Source: JAFAGX01 sp963759875
GTDB taxonomy: Bacteria; Acidobacteriota; Terriglobia; Terriglobales; Acidobacteriaceae
NCBI GenBank assembly: GCA_963759875.1
Contig: CAVXBB010000009.1
Span: forward strand, 1 to 64,000
Length of the DNA stretch: 64,000 bases
Direction of reading: 5' to 3'
In this document: positions 26,625-35,600 of the stretch, piece by piece
Layout: every line of letters begins with the position of its first letter
Position numbering within the stretch: position 1 is the stretch's first letter
Made by a program: the position numbers and the translations under genes
The notes under the pieces: generated by a model
What the model was told of the DNA's origin: nothing
Database searches by the model: none
The model's input: the letters and a program-made list of their open reading frames with translations, nothing else

Positions 26625-26858
26625 ATCGCTCACCTGGCCAAAGATGGTGCTGTAAGATTTACATCCACAACCTGCCGGTGTGACGAGTTTTCAGCGGCTT
26701 GGGTTTGGTAATCGTAGTGCATGGGAATTTAAAGTTCTGTACTCGAGTCATCATCCTATATAGCCGGATTCATATTGATACTGATCCAGACGACCGAGGC
26801 ATATCCAGGAAACGGTCCAGTCAGCAACGGATGAACTGGGACCGGTGGGAGGTGTTCT

Positions 26859-27539
26859 GTGGCAGCGTTTCGAATTCTGATAGCTGATGATCACGAAGTT
26901 GTGCGCAAGGGTCTGGTTGCTCTGTTACAACAGCAGCCGGATTGGCAGGTCTGTGGCGAAGCCGGAGATGGTCGCGAGGCGGTTGACAAAGCGCAACAGC
27001 TGAAACCGGACGTGATCATCCTGGACATCGGCATGCCTAGCTTGAACGGACTGGAAGCAACTCGCCAGATCCTGAAGACGAATCCGCATACAAGGATTCT
27101 TATTCTCACTTTGCATGATTCCGACCAGGTGGTTCGTGATGTCCTGAATGCCGGGGCACGCGGTTTCCTCTTGAAGTCGGATGCCGCTCGCGACCTGGTC
27201 GCGGCAGTGGAGGCATTGCGACGTGGCAAGACTTACTTCACGTCTAAAGTCGCGTCAATGGTGCTTGAGGGTTATCTTAAGGGCTCGACCGGGCCTGCCC
27301 CGGCACCAGTCAGTCGAAACCGACTGACGCCGCGGGAGCGCGAAATTGTTCAGCTTCTTGCGGAAGGTAAGAGCACCAAGGAAGTAGCCGTCGCGCTCGG
27401 TTTAAGCGTTAAGACGGCGGAAACTCACCGTTCCAATATTATGCGCAAGCTGCAACTGCATTCGGTAAGCGACCTGGTACTGTATGCAGTACGAAACAAT
27501 ATTGTGCATGTGGTTCAAGCGAGCGTCGAAACCCCTTAA
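26859..27539 (+). CDS. NarL/FixJ-type response regulator
   Basis: A 226-residue DNA-binding regulator. The receiver domain (residues 1-125) has the acidic pair DD near 10, phospho-acceptor Asp in IILDIGMP near 56 and Lys in LLKSD near 106. A LuxR-type HTH at about 155-215 reads LTPREREIVQLLAEGKSTKEVA and SVKTAETHRSNIMRKL. The start is GTG at 26859 after GGGAGG. No kinase gene is adjacent, so it is an orphan. Its receiver shares the stretch PDWQVCGEA with the receiver-only protein at 53 kb. A strong hairpin follows the stop. Confidence 0.93.
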   Translation: MAAFRILIADDHEVVRKGLVALLQQQPDWQVCGEAGDGREAVDKAQQLKPDVIILDIGMPSLNGLEATRQILKTNPHTRILILTLHDSDQVVRDVLNAGARGFLLKSDAARDLVAAVEALRRGKTYFTSKVASMVLEGYLKGSTGPAPAPVSRNRLTPREREIVQLLAEGKSTKEVAVALGLSVKTAETHRSNIMRKLQLHSVSDLVLYAVRNNIVHVVQASVETP

Positions 27540-27550
27540 GCTCACGCAGT

Positions 27551-27574
27551 CAGGCCCGCATCGCTGCGGGCCTG
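27551..27574 (+). terminator. hairpin terminator after the NarL-type regulator
   Basis: A perfect 10-bp GC-rich stem, CAGGCCCGCA with TGCGGGCCTG, around a four-base loop, 11 bases after the stop. It is followed by GGTTATTCC rather than a full T-run, so it may be an imperfect intrinsic terminator. The yciF gene converges from the other side and could use it too. Confidence 0.7.
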
Positions 27575-27614
27575 GGTTATTCCAATCTTGCTTAATTCAA
27601 TCCGCTGTGCCGAC

Positions 27615-28178
27615 TTAGGCGGCGGACTTGCGGCGAGTGCCGCTGCGGCTTTTCCGTGTCGTAGCGGTTTCACGTTCTTCGGTTTCTTCGCCTTCTTCTG
27701 CTTCAACGTTGACTTCTTCGGCGAGGCTGGTTAGTTTCTCGTCCGTTTCTTTTTCTTCCGACAGCGTTTCTTCCAGCAATGAAACGGCTTCTTCATGGCC
27801 CATCAATTCAGCCCAGGTGCGCAGTGTTCCATAGGCAGCGATCTCATAATGTTCGACGCGTTGCGCCGCGCTGATGAGGGCGGCATCTTTTACCGCGTCC
27901 TCCATGTCTTCCTTGATCACCTCACTGCCTTCTTTTATAAGGCCTTCCATTCCCTTGCATTTTTTCCCCTTGGCGTCTTCGCCGAGTTGCTCAAAAATTT
28001 GCTCCAGACGCCGGATGTGCTCCCGCGTCTGCTCCAGGTGTTCCTCAAATCCTTGACGCAGCTCCTCGGAGGCAGCCTCTTCCGCCATTTTTGGCAGAGC
28101 TTTGGTTATTTGCTTTTCGGCGTCGTAAACATCGTGAAGTTCTTCAACAAAGATCTCGTGTAGCGAATTCTTTTTCAT
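27615..28178 (-). CDS. YciF/YciE-type ferritin-like protein (DUF892)
   Basis: A 187-residue four-helix-bundle protein. The family signature is at the N-terminus (LHEIFVEELHDVYDAEKQI), and paired helices carry the Glu/His residues expected to bind a di-metal centre (EEHLEQTREHI, QRVEHYEIAAYGTL). Expression of relatives is tied to osmotic and general stress. The last 35 residues are unusual: an acidic run then a basic Arg/Ser/Lys tail (RKSRSGTRRKSAA) that could bind nucleic acid. It is a single gene with GGGAGC before the ATG. Confidence 0.88.
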   Translation of the reverse strand: MKKNSLHEIFVEELHDVYDAEKQITKALPKMAEEAASEELRQGFEEHLEQTREHIRRLEQIFEQLGEDAKGKKCKGMEGLIKEGSEVIKEDMEDAVKDAALISAAQRVEHYEIAAYGTLRTWAELMGHEEAVSLLEETLSEEKETDEKLTSLAEEVNVEAEEGEETEERETATTRKSRSGTRRKSAA

Positions 28179-28822
28179 GTCTAGCTCCCACAGATTTTGA
28201 TTTCAACTACTCAACAGAGGGCGAACAGGGTGAAGCACCCAGTGACGTTCCTCCCGCTAATCACGGAGCAGAAGGCGAGAAGCAGGAGCCGGCCTATTAA
28301 ATCTTTTCAGACCGGCACCTGCCCGGGAGGTGGGGTTACTGAGGGCAACTTTCATGTGCCAAGAGTAGGGCTACCGCTTGCAAACAACAATCCTGCTGAG
28401 TCTGTAATTTATTGCAGGAATTTATGTAGCGCTGTGGGATGCGCATTGATGATGTACGCCGTCCTCGTGAATGCTACCTACAGGTGCGAATTGGCACGTT
28501 TGCTGAACCACTGGCGGATTTTTTTCTTATTTGGAACGGGGGAATCGCTCACGAAGTGCGCGCGTATTGCATTTTAAAGACGTTTGCCGCAGCACGTAGC
28601 TCCACATCTAGTCTTCTGTAAATCACTGCCTACACCTAAGCGATCCACTCACGGTGATTGCTCGTTTATTTACGATTTTCGACACTTCGCCGCAAATCGC
28701 CACGGTACAGCAAGTTATCCATACGGATACAGCGTGCACCGGATGGTGTGTTCTTCTCTCAGAACTTAGGCTCATGACTGTTAACGACGAATAAGTTTCA
28801 CCTCGCCGTAATTCGAAAGGAG
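28179..28822. other. 644-base gap between yciF and the ECF sigma gene
   Basis: Divergent intergenic region with no reading frame I would accept. It includes a small GGGTG/CACCC hairpin near 28229, a GCCGG/CCGGC pair bracketing an AT-rich stretch near 28290-28315, and a T-run at 28518-28527. A GGAAC word at 28533 could be an ECF-type -35 element, but the matching -10 is weak. No RNA family is recognised. Confidence 0.4.
28816..28822 (+). promoter_or_regulatory. ribosome-binding site that sets the ECF sigma start
   Basis: AAAGGAG directly abuts the ATG at 28823, leaving no spacing, but stands six bases before an in-frame GTG at 28829. The GTG is therefore the likelier start. Confidence 0.6.
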
Positions 28823-28828
28823 ATGCAA

Positions 28829-29611
28829 GTGAGCAGTCAGATCAACTTCACCGCCGCAAACTCCACCGCCAATCCCGCTGTGCGCTTCAGCCTAGATTTT
28901 GATCTGGTAAAACGAGCTCAACAAGGTGACCCCGATGCATTCGCTTCTTTATTTCATGCACACAAAGCGAGAATCTATTCCATTTGTTTGCGCATGACGA
29001 ATAACACCGCAGAGGCGGAAGACCTCACCCAGGATGCTTTCATGCAGGTGTTCCGCAAGCTCTCCACGTTTCGCGGCGACTCGGCGCTTTCTACCTGGTT
29101 ATACCGAATCGCAGTAAACACCGTGCTGATGCACTTCCGCAAAAAAGCTCTCCGGCAAATTTCACTTGATGAACCTTATAACCAAGACGCCCGCTTGGTA
29201 CGCCGTGAATATGGAAGCCGAGATGACCGTTTGTCCGGTTGTGTGGATCGAATTGCTTTAACACGCGCGATTCGAGAACTTCCCGATGGCTATCGCACGA
29301 TTTTCCTGCTGCATGAAGTTGAAGGCTACGAGCATCAGGAAATCGCCGAGCTGCTCGATTGCTCTGTTGGGAACTCGAAGTCCCAGCTGCACAAGGCAAA
29401 ATTGCGAATACGCGAACTGCTCGGTCATGCGCGCGCGGAAGCTCACCCACAGGAGAACCAGAAACAAGCGGAGTTGTCCCGCGCGCACACCGCAGAGGCG
29501 AAGCAACGCCATGACTCGCGTGCGACTACTGAAGTCGACGACTGGGATGGCAGCGAGTCAGCGCCTCTGGTAATTCATGAAGCCTCGCACCTCGTCGCCA
29601 GCAATGCTTAA
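28829..29611 (+). CDS. ECF-type sigma-70 family sigma factor
   Basis: About 260 residues. Region 2 reads DPDAFASLFHAHKARIYSICLRMTNNTAEAEDLTQDAFMQVFRKL with the core-binding and -10 recognition pattern; region 4 reads LPDGYRTIFLLHEVEGYEHQEIAELLDCSVGNSKSQLHKAKLRIRELL. A C-terminal tail of about 60 hydrophilic residues, beyond the usual ECF length, could be regulatory. There is no anti-sigma gene next to it, but a STAS protein is encoded 1 kb downstream. It begins the co-directional five-gene cluster ending at 32460. Confidence 0.93.
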   Translation: MSSQINFTAANSTANPAVRFSLDFDLVKRAQQGDPDAFASLFHAHKARIYSICLRMTNNTAEAEDLTQDAFMQVFRKLSTFRGDSALSTWLYRIAVNTVLMHFRKKALRQISLDEPYNQDARLVRREYGSRDDRLSGCVDRIALTRAIRELPDGYRTIFLLHEVEGYEHQEIAELLDCSVGNSKSQLHKAKLRIRELLGHARAEAHPQENQKQAELSRAHTAEAKQRHDSRATTEVDDWDGSESAPLVIHEASHLVASNA

Positions 29612-29629
29612 CTTTGTTGTCCTAATTTT

Positions 29630-30661
29630 GTGCCGCCTGCATCTCCTTTTAGACGACGGCACCGGGAGTTACTTGCAGTGCATGTTGGCGCGATCGTAAC
29701 CGTACGCAGCAGCCTTGGACCACAGCGTCCGAGCGAGAAATCTAACCCGACGCATACGGCAAACATACCGCCGATCGCCCGCTGGGACCTGCTCGGAAAG
29801 AGCGTCTTGGATCGAGCCATTGAGCGGCTGCAAGCTTTCGGGATAGGTGAAATCACGGTCATAGCCGAGGAAGCACGCCATCCAGCGGCAGACAGCACCC
29901 GGTCGGCAAGTGGATTCTGGTCGTCGTGGGATGCAGCGATTTCTCGCTGCCTGCAATTCGAGCTTGGGACGCTGCTCATGATTCGGGTAGGCCCTTATGT
30001 CGAATTGAATGTTGCCGATTTCTTGCGTTTTCATCGTGAGACTTCAAGCGCGATGACGCAAGTTTATGATCATCGCGGCGCGCTTGACCTGGTTGCAATC
30101 GACGCCAAGCGTTTATCAAAAGGGACCGCATCCTTCCGCAATCGCTTGCGCGATTTGATTCCGAGCCATCAGCGGTATCGGTTCGATGGCTACAGCAACC
30201 GGCTGGCGAGCGTCGCGGACTTTCGCCGCTTGGCGAAGGATGCGCTTACTGGTATTGCAGGAATCCGCCCGATTGGAAACGAGATCAGCCCTAACGTTTG
30301 GGTCAGTAAAGATGCCCGCATCCACCAATCCGCTCGGATTTGTGGCCCAGCCTACATCGGTAAAAACTCCCGTGTGAATGCATGGTGCACTATCCGCGGC
30401 GCCAGCGCCGTGGAGCAGCAGTGCGAGATTGACTGCGGTACCACGGTAGATGACTCGTGTGTGTTGGCCGGCAGCTACATCGGAGCTGGCTTGCATGTTT
30501 GTGGCAGCATTTTGTGCCATCAGACTTTGTTTCACCTCGGGCGCGATCTGCAATTGCAATTTCATGATTCAAAACTTTTTGCGAAGACGTCGGGAACCAG
30601 GATTCTGCTACCCAGCACTCGTGGGACACAGGTGCCGTACTCGCGGTCGGTGGCGCAGTGA
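29630..30661 (+). CDS. nucleotidyltransferase-like protein with left-handed beta-helix
   Basis: A 343-residue protein resembling sugar-nucleotide pyrophosphorylases of the GlmU/ManC type. The N-terminal half (to about 215) aligns in style with the transferase domain (SVLDRAIERLQAFGIGEITVIAE), but the GxGxRL nucleotide-binding signature is missing, so activity is doubtful. The C-terminal half (about 215-315) has hexapeptide repeats of a left-handed beta-helix (ISPNVWVSKDARIHQSARICGPAYIGKNSRV). The GTG start at 29630 is uncertain; a later GTG near 29678 is possible. It starts 18 bases after the sigma gene and overlaps the STAS gene by one base. Confidence 0.75.
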   Translation: MPPASPFRRRHRELLAVHVGAIVTVRSSLGPQRPSEKSNPTHTANIPPIARWDLLGKSVLDRAIERLQAFGIGEITVIAEEARHPAADSTRSASGFWSSWDAAISRCLQFELGTLLMIRVGPYVELNVADFLRFHRETSSAMTQVYDHRGALDLVAIDAKRLSKGTASFRNRLRDLIPSHQRYRFDGYSNRLASVADFRRLAKDALTGIAGIRPIGNEISPNVWVSKDARIHQSARICGPAYIGKNSRVNAWCTIRGASAVEQQCEIDCGTTVDDSCVLAGSYIGAGLHVCGSILCHQTLFHLGRDLQLQFHDSKLFAKTSGTRILLPSTRGTQVPYSRSVAQ

Positions 30662-31191
30662 TGTCAACCCGGTGTTCGCAAATCGCATCTTTAGACAACA
30701 TGGATGGTATGGAGCCCACACTAGACATTCCCGTCGAGCTCGCGGCCGTAGAGGTTCCGGCATGGCACGGAGCTGATCTCACTTCTTCTCAGGTCACGCG
30801 GGCACAAGTTCAAAGCAGGAATTGTTCGTCAATCGTGGTGAATTTGCCCGAACAGACAACCGCAAAGCAAGCTCGAGCACTTTGTCGTGATCTGAAGGCG
30901 AGACTAATTAATGTGGACCAGCCCCACGTCATACTCGACTTGTCGGATGTAAAGGAGTTGGATACCGCAGGATTGGACCTGCTGCTCGAATGTTTGAACC
31001 AGGCGGTCCGCAGGGACGGCATGGTTGAGGTGAGGAGCATCTCACCGGAGGCAGCAACGATCCTGGAACTGACAGGCATGGATCAGATCTTCCAGCTCGT
31101 TCCCGGCGCTACCGCCAACTCAGAATCTGACTTTCCCGTCGACTGCCTGCAAGAGGATCAAGCGAGTTCGCAACCGTCGCTTGCAGCCTGA
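30661..31191 (+). CDS. STAS-domain protein (anti-sigma-factor antagonist type)
   Basis: A 176-residue protein with a STAS domain at about residues 50-150 and unstructured flanks. The conserved loop reads LDLSDVKELDTAGLDLLLE; the residue phosphorylated in SpoIIAA-type antagonists is Ser, and here it is Thr. The start is the ATG at 30661, overlapping the TGA of the upstream gene by one base (TGATG), so translation is coupled. Within an ECF sigma cluster it suggests a partner-switch for that sigma factor, although no SpoIIAB-like kinase is visible. Confidence 0.85.
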   Translation: MSTRCSQIASLDNMDGMEPTLDIPVELAAVEVPAWHGADLTSSQVTRAQVQSRNCSSIVVNLPEQTTAKQARALCRDLKARLINVDQPHVILDLSDVKELDTAGLDLLLECLNQAVRRDGMVEVRSISPEAATILELTGMDQIFQLVPGATANSESDFPVDCLQEDQASSQPSLAA

Positions 31192-31226
31192 AGGTAACGG
31201 CTGCCGATTCCTATGGAGGAGCGCTC

Positions 31227-31712
31227 GTGAATGAGCTAATGAAACGGGTAACCGGGTTGCTACTCACTGCGATCTTTTCAGGAGTGCCGGCATTGGCACA
31301 GCAACCCTCCGGCTCAAGTTCTCAGACTCCGCAAAACGAACCTCAACAGGTTGAGCCTTCGGTGCCGGGGCAGCCAACGATGCCACCGATTAACCGTGGC
31401 GAACTGCCCGAGAATCCGGCTCCAGCCCCGTCGAATCCAAACGCGCCGACGGCTCAGCAGCCTTCTTCGCAGGCGCAAGCCCCAAGCGAGCCTTCTGGCA
31501 CGGCGGCTGCCCAGGCGGAGAAACCCGGTGGCAATGCGGCATCGAGACCAGCAGGCGCGGCCATCGCTCCAGCTAAGCAGCGGCAGGTTCGATCTATATT
31601 GCTTAAGGTAGGGCTTATCGCTGGTGCAGGCGTCGCTTTGGGGACCGTTTATGGTCTTTCGAACGCCAGCCCCGGACGTGTTCCTCACTCAACTCCAACC
31701 ACTGCTCACTAG
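31227..31712 (+). CDS. secreted Pro/Ser/Gln-rich protein with C-terminal membrane segment
   Basis: A 161-residue protein: signal peptide (about 1-25), a long low-complexity stretch rich in Pro, Ser, Gln and Ala, then a hydrophobic helix near 127-145 (LLKVGLIAGAGVALGTVYGL). A spacer or linker role in the envelope is plausible; no family is recognised. The GTG at 31227 has GGAGGAG six bases upstream; an in-frame ATG at 31239 is an alternative. The next gene starts two bases after its stop. Confidence 0.6.
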   Translation: MNELMKRVTGLLLTAIFSGVPALAQQPSGSSSQTPQNEPQQVEPSVPGQPTMPPINRGELPENPAPAPSNPNAPTAQQPSSQAQAPSEPSGTAAAQAEKPGGNAASRPAGAAIAPAKQRQVRSILLKVGLIAGAGVALGTVYGLSNASPGRVPHSTPTTAH

Positions 31713-31713
31713 A

Positions 31714-32460
31714 ATGGCATCGATCACGCAATCTCTGACTTCAGATCTCGACGACGGCAAAAGTTCGACCCAGGAAGCTGATGAGCCAGTCGTGATCAGT
31801 TTTTCTGGAATCGACGGGGCGGGAAAAAGCACGCAAATCGAAATGCTGCGGACCCGTTTGCAGGACGCGGGATTTGCGGTCAGCCAACTCACGTTCTGGG
31901 ACGATGTAGTCGCATTCCCCAGGTTTCGAGCGGACGTTAGTCATAAGTTTCTGCACGGGGAAAGCGGAGTAGGGACGCCGGACAGGCCGGTCAGTCGCAA
32001 TGATAAAAATGTGCGTGCCTGGTATCTCACCATCGCCCGCTGTGCTCTTCACTTTCTGGACGCCTTACGTCTTCGCAGAAAACTAGCGACTGCGCGGGAG
32101 AATGGCTCCAGCGTAATCATTTGTGACAGGTATATCTATGATCAACTGGCAACCCTGCCGCTGGAAAAGAATTGGGCGCGGGCATACGCCCGCTTGATCC
32201 TGAACATTGCCCCCATCCCCGAAATCGGGTACCTGCTGGACGTCCAGCCGGAAACAGCGCGCGCTCGAAAACCAGAATATCCCCTCGATTTTATGCACCG
32301 CTACCGTGCTTCTTATTTGCGCCTTCGTGAAATCGCGGGACTCGCGCTGATCGATCCTATGTCTCAGGACGAAGTGCACGCCGCGATAACCAGCAAGCTG
32401 CAATCCACCACCGGTCTGCGCATCACGCAATGCGTTGGGGAAAACAAGCGTTCGGCTTGA
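31714..32460 (+). CDS. thymidylate-kinase-like P-loop protein
   Basis: A 248-residue protein with P-loop GIDGAGKST near residue 30, the ICDRYIYD motif near 145 (DRY of TMP kinases) and LDVQPETARARKPEYPLDF near 190, the region preceding the lid in that family. An extra N-terminal stretch of 25 residues and a long insertion around HKFLHGESGVG set it apart from standard Tmk. The ATG at 31714 is chosen because it immediately follows the upstream stop and lacks its own Shine-Dalgarno site. Many TMP-kinase-like proteins sit in polysaccharide clusters with unknown substrates, so a role outside dTTP synthesis is possible. Confidence 0.78.
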   Translation: MASITQSLTSDLDDGKSSTQEADEPVVISFSGIDGAGKSTQIEMLRTRLQDAGFAVSQLTFWDDVVAFPRFRADVSHKFLHGESGVGTPDRPVSRNDKNVRAWYLTIARCALHFLDALRLRRKLATARENGSSVIICDRYIYDQLATLPLEKNWARAYARLILNIAPIPEIGYLLDVQPETARARKPEYPLDFMHRYRASYLRLREIAGLALIDPMSQDEVHAAITSKLQSTTGLRITQCVGENKRSA

Positions 32461-32501
32461 TTTCAAGAACCCCTGCGTTTGCCGTTAGTTCGTCGTGTTG
32501 T

Positions 32502-32517
32502 TGTGATTTTCATCACA
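32502..32517. promoter_or_regulatory. CRP-type palindrome upstream of nifJ
   Basis: TGTGA-N6-TCACA, a perfect match to the consensus half-sites of CRP-family regulators. It lies 105 bases upstream of the nifJ ATG, in a distance range usual for activation. The regulator gene itself is not in the window. Confidence 0.6.
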
Positions 32518-32621
32518 CGCGCATGTGATCCTCGTACCCGACGCCGAAGCTGCGGAAAGCGCATGCTTATTCACGGCGAGTAAAGGCGTTTTCACGCCCA
32601 CTCCAGCCATCGAGGATCAGC

Positions 32622-35600
32622 ATGAGCCGTAAGTTCAAGACTATGGACGGCAACGAAGCCGTCGCGCACGTCGCGTATCGCGTAAACGAGGTAATTGTTA
32701 TTTATCCGATCACCCCTTCATCGCCAATGGGCGAATGGGCTGACCAGTGGGCATCGGAAGGTCTGCGCAATGCCTGGGGAACGGTTCCCAATGTGGTCGA
32801 AATGCAGAGCGAAGGCGGTGCGGCGGGAGCGGTTCACGGTGCGCTGCAGACTGGAGCATTGTCTACCACGTTCACGGCATCGCAAGGTCTGCTGCTGATG
32901 ATTCCCAACATGAACAAGATTGCCGGTGAACTTACCTCCACGGCATTTCATGTTTCGGCTCGCACCCTGGCTACCCACGCGCTCTCGATCTTCGGCGACC
33001 ACAGTGACGTGATGTCGTGCCGAACCACAGGCTGGGCCATGCTCTGTTCGAACTCGGTGCAGGAGGCCATGGATTTTGCGCTCATCGCGCATGCTGCCGC
33101 GCTGGAAACCCGAATTCCCTTCCTGCATTTTTTCGATGGTTTCCGCACTTCTCACGAAGTCAACAAAATCGAAGTGTTAAGTGATGACCAGATCCGCGCA
33201 ATGATCGACATGGATCGCGTCCTCGAACATCGTCAACGGGCGCTTTCGCCTGATCATCCTGTGCTGCGTGGCACTGCGCAAAACCCCGACGTCTTTTTCC
33301 AGATGCGAGAGACCGCAAATCCTTATTACGCGGCAGCTCCGCAAAAAGTCCAAACCGTGATGGACAAGTTTGCCGCGATTACCGGTCGCTCGTATCACCT
33401 TTTCGATTATGTGGGCGCTCCAGATGCCGAGCGGGCGATCGTAATCATGGGCTCGGGCTCGGAAGTGGCACATGAGGCGGTGGAGCATTTGAACGCACGC
33501 GGCGAAAAACTCGGATTGCTCAAAGTTCGTTTATTCCGCCCGTTCTCCGTTGACCATTTTCTTAATTGTCTTCCCGCAAGCGTGAAAAAGATTGCTGTAC
33601 TCGATAGGACCAAGGAATCTGGCGCGATTGGCGAGCCGCTGTACCTGGACGTGGTCACGGCGTTGAGCGAAGGCACGCGTCATGAGTTTCCCGCACGCGA
33701 GGCCGTAAAGAGCGTAGTAGGTGGACGTTATGGTTTGTCTTCCAAGGAATTTACGCCGGCAATGGTCCAAGCGATCTACGAGAACCTGAGCGCGGAAAAG
33801 CCCAAGGACCATTTCACGATCGGTATCAATGATGATGTCAGCCACACTAGCTTGCCGTATGATGCCGAATTCTCGACTGAGCCCGACAACGTGGTTCGGG
33901 CGCTTTTCTATGGTTTAGGCGCGGATGGAACGGTCGGAGCGAACAAGAATTCCATCAAAATCATCGGCGAAAACACCGACAATTACGCGCAAGGCTATTT
34001 CGTTTACGATTCCAAGAAATCCGGAGCCGGAACAGTTTCACACCTGCGCTTCGGGCCGCAGCCGATCCGCTCAAGTTATCTTGTCTTTAAAGCTAATTTT
34101 GTCGCCTGCCATCAGTGGATTTTCCTCGAACGCTACGACATGCTGAGCGCGCTGACTCCCGGGGGCACTTTTCTGCTCAATAGTCCGTTTGGGCCAGAGG
34201 AAGTCTGGAGCCAGCTGCCCCGCGTAGTCCAGCAACAGATCATCGCAAAGAAAGCCCGGCTGTTTGTCATCGATGCTTACCAAGTGGCGCGCGACACCGG
34301 TATGGGCAGCCGCATGAACACGATTCTGCAGGTTTGCTTCTTTGCGATTTCCGCGGTCCTCCCACGAGAGCAGGCTATCGAGGCCATTCGCAAATCGATT
34401 CGCGACACCTACGGCCGAAAGGGCGAGGAAATCGTGCAGCGAAATATGAAAGCCGTGGACGAGACCTTGGCTCATTTATTTGAAGTCAAAGTTCCGCAAA
34501 CAGCGACAAGCACCATTGAAATGCCGCCTCCGTTTTCGCCTTCGGCTCCCGAGTTCGAAAAGAACGTTCTTGGCACAATCTATGCTGGCAGAGGTGACGA
34601 GTTGCCAGTCAGTGCCTTCTCTGCCGATGGAACTTTTCCAACCGGAACTGCCAAATGGGAGAAGCGCAACATTGCATTGGAAATTCCGGTTTGGGACGAG
34701 AAGATCTGCATCCAGTGCGGCAAATGCGCGATGGTGTGCCCGCATGCCGTGATTCGCATCAAGGTTTATGACTCCAAGGAATTGGTCAACGCTCCTGGAA
34801 CTTTCAAATCAAGTGCAGCGCGTGACAAAGAGTGGCAAGAGCTGAACTACACCATACAAGTGGCGCCAGAAGACTGCACCGGCTGTGCCATTTGCGTCGA
34901 TGTTTGTCCCGTGAAGAACAAAGCTGAAACTCGCCTGAAGGCGTTGAACATGGCTCCTCAGCCGCCATTGCGAGTACCGGAACGCGAAAACTGGGAGTTC
35001 TTCCTCAAAATTCCAGAGCTTGACCGCCGAAAAATCAAGGTCAGCAACATTCGCCAGCAACAGATTCAGGAACCTCTATTTGAGTTCTCAGGTGCATGCT
35101 CGGGATGCGGAGAAACCCCGTACCTAAAATTGGTGTCGCAGTTGTTCGGTGACCGCGCCCTGATTGCAAATGCGACCGGCTGCTCCTCAATCTACGGCGG
35201 CAACCTGCCGACTACGCCGTGGACGAAAAACGCCGAGGGCCGCGGACCCGCCTGGTCCAATTCTTTATTTGAAGATAACGCGGAGTTCGGTCTCGGATTC
35301 CGGCTCTCGATCGATAAGCAGACAGAGTTTGCGCGGGAGTTGCTCCAGCGGCTCGCTGGATCCGTCGGCGACGAACTGGTGACTGCCCTGCTCACGGCAA
35401 AACAAAAAGATGAAGCCGACATTTTTGAGCAGCGGCAGCGGGTAGACATTCTCAAAGAGCGTCTGGTGAACATCACGACGCCTGAAGCGAAGCAGTTGCT
35501 GGCCATTTCGGATCTGCTCGTGAAGAAGAGTGTTTGGATAGTCGGCGGTGACGGCTGGGCCTACGACATCGGCTACGGTGGCCTGGATCACGTGATCGCC

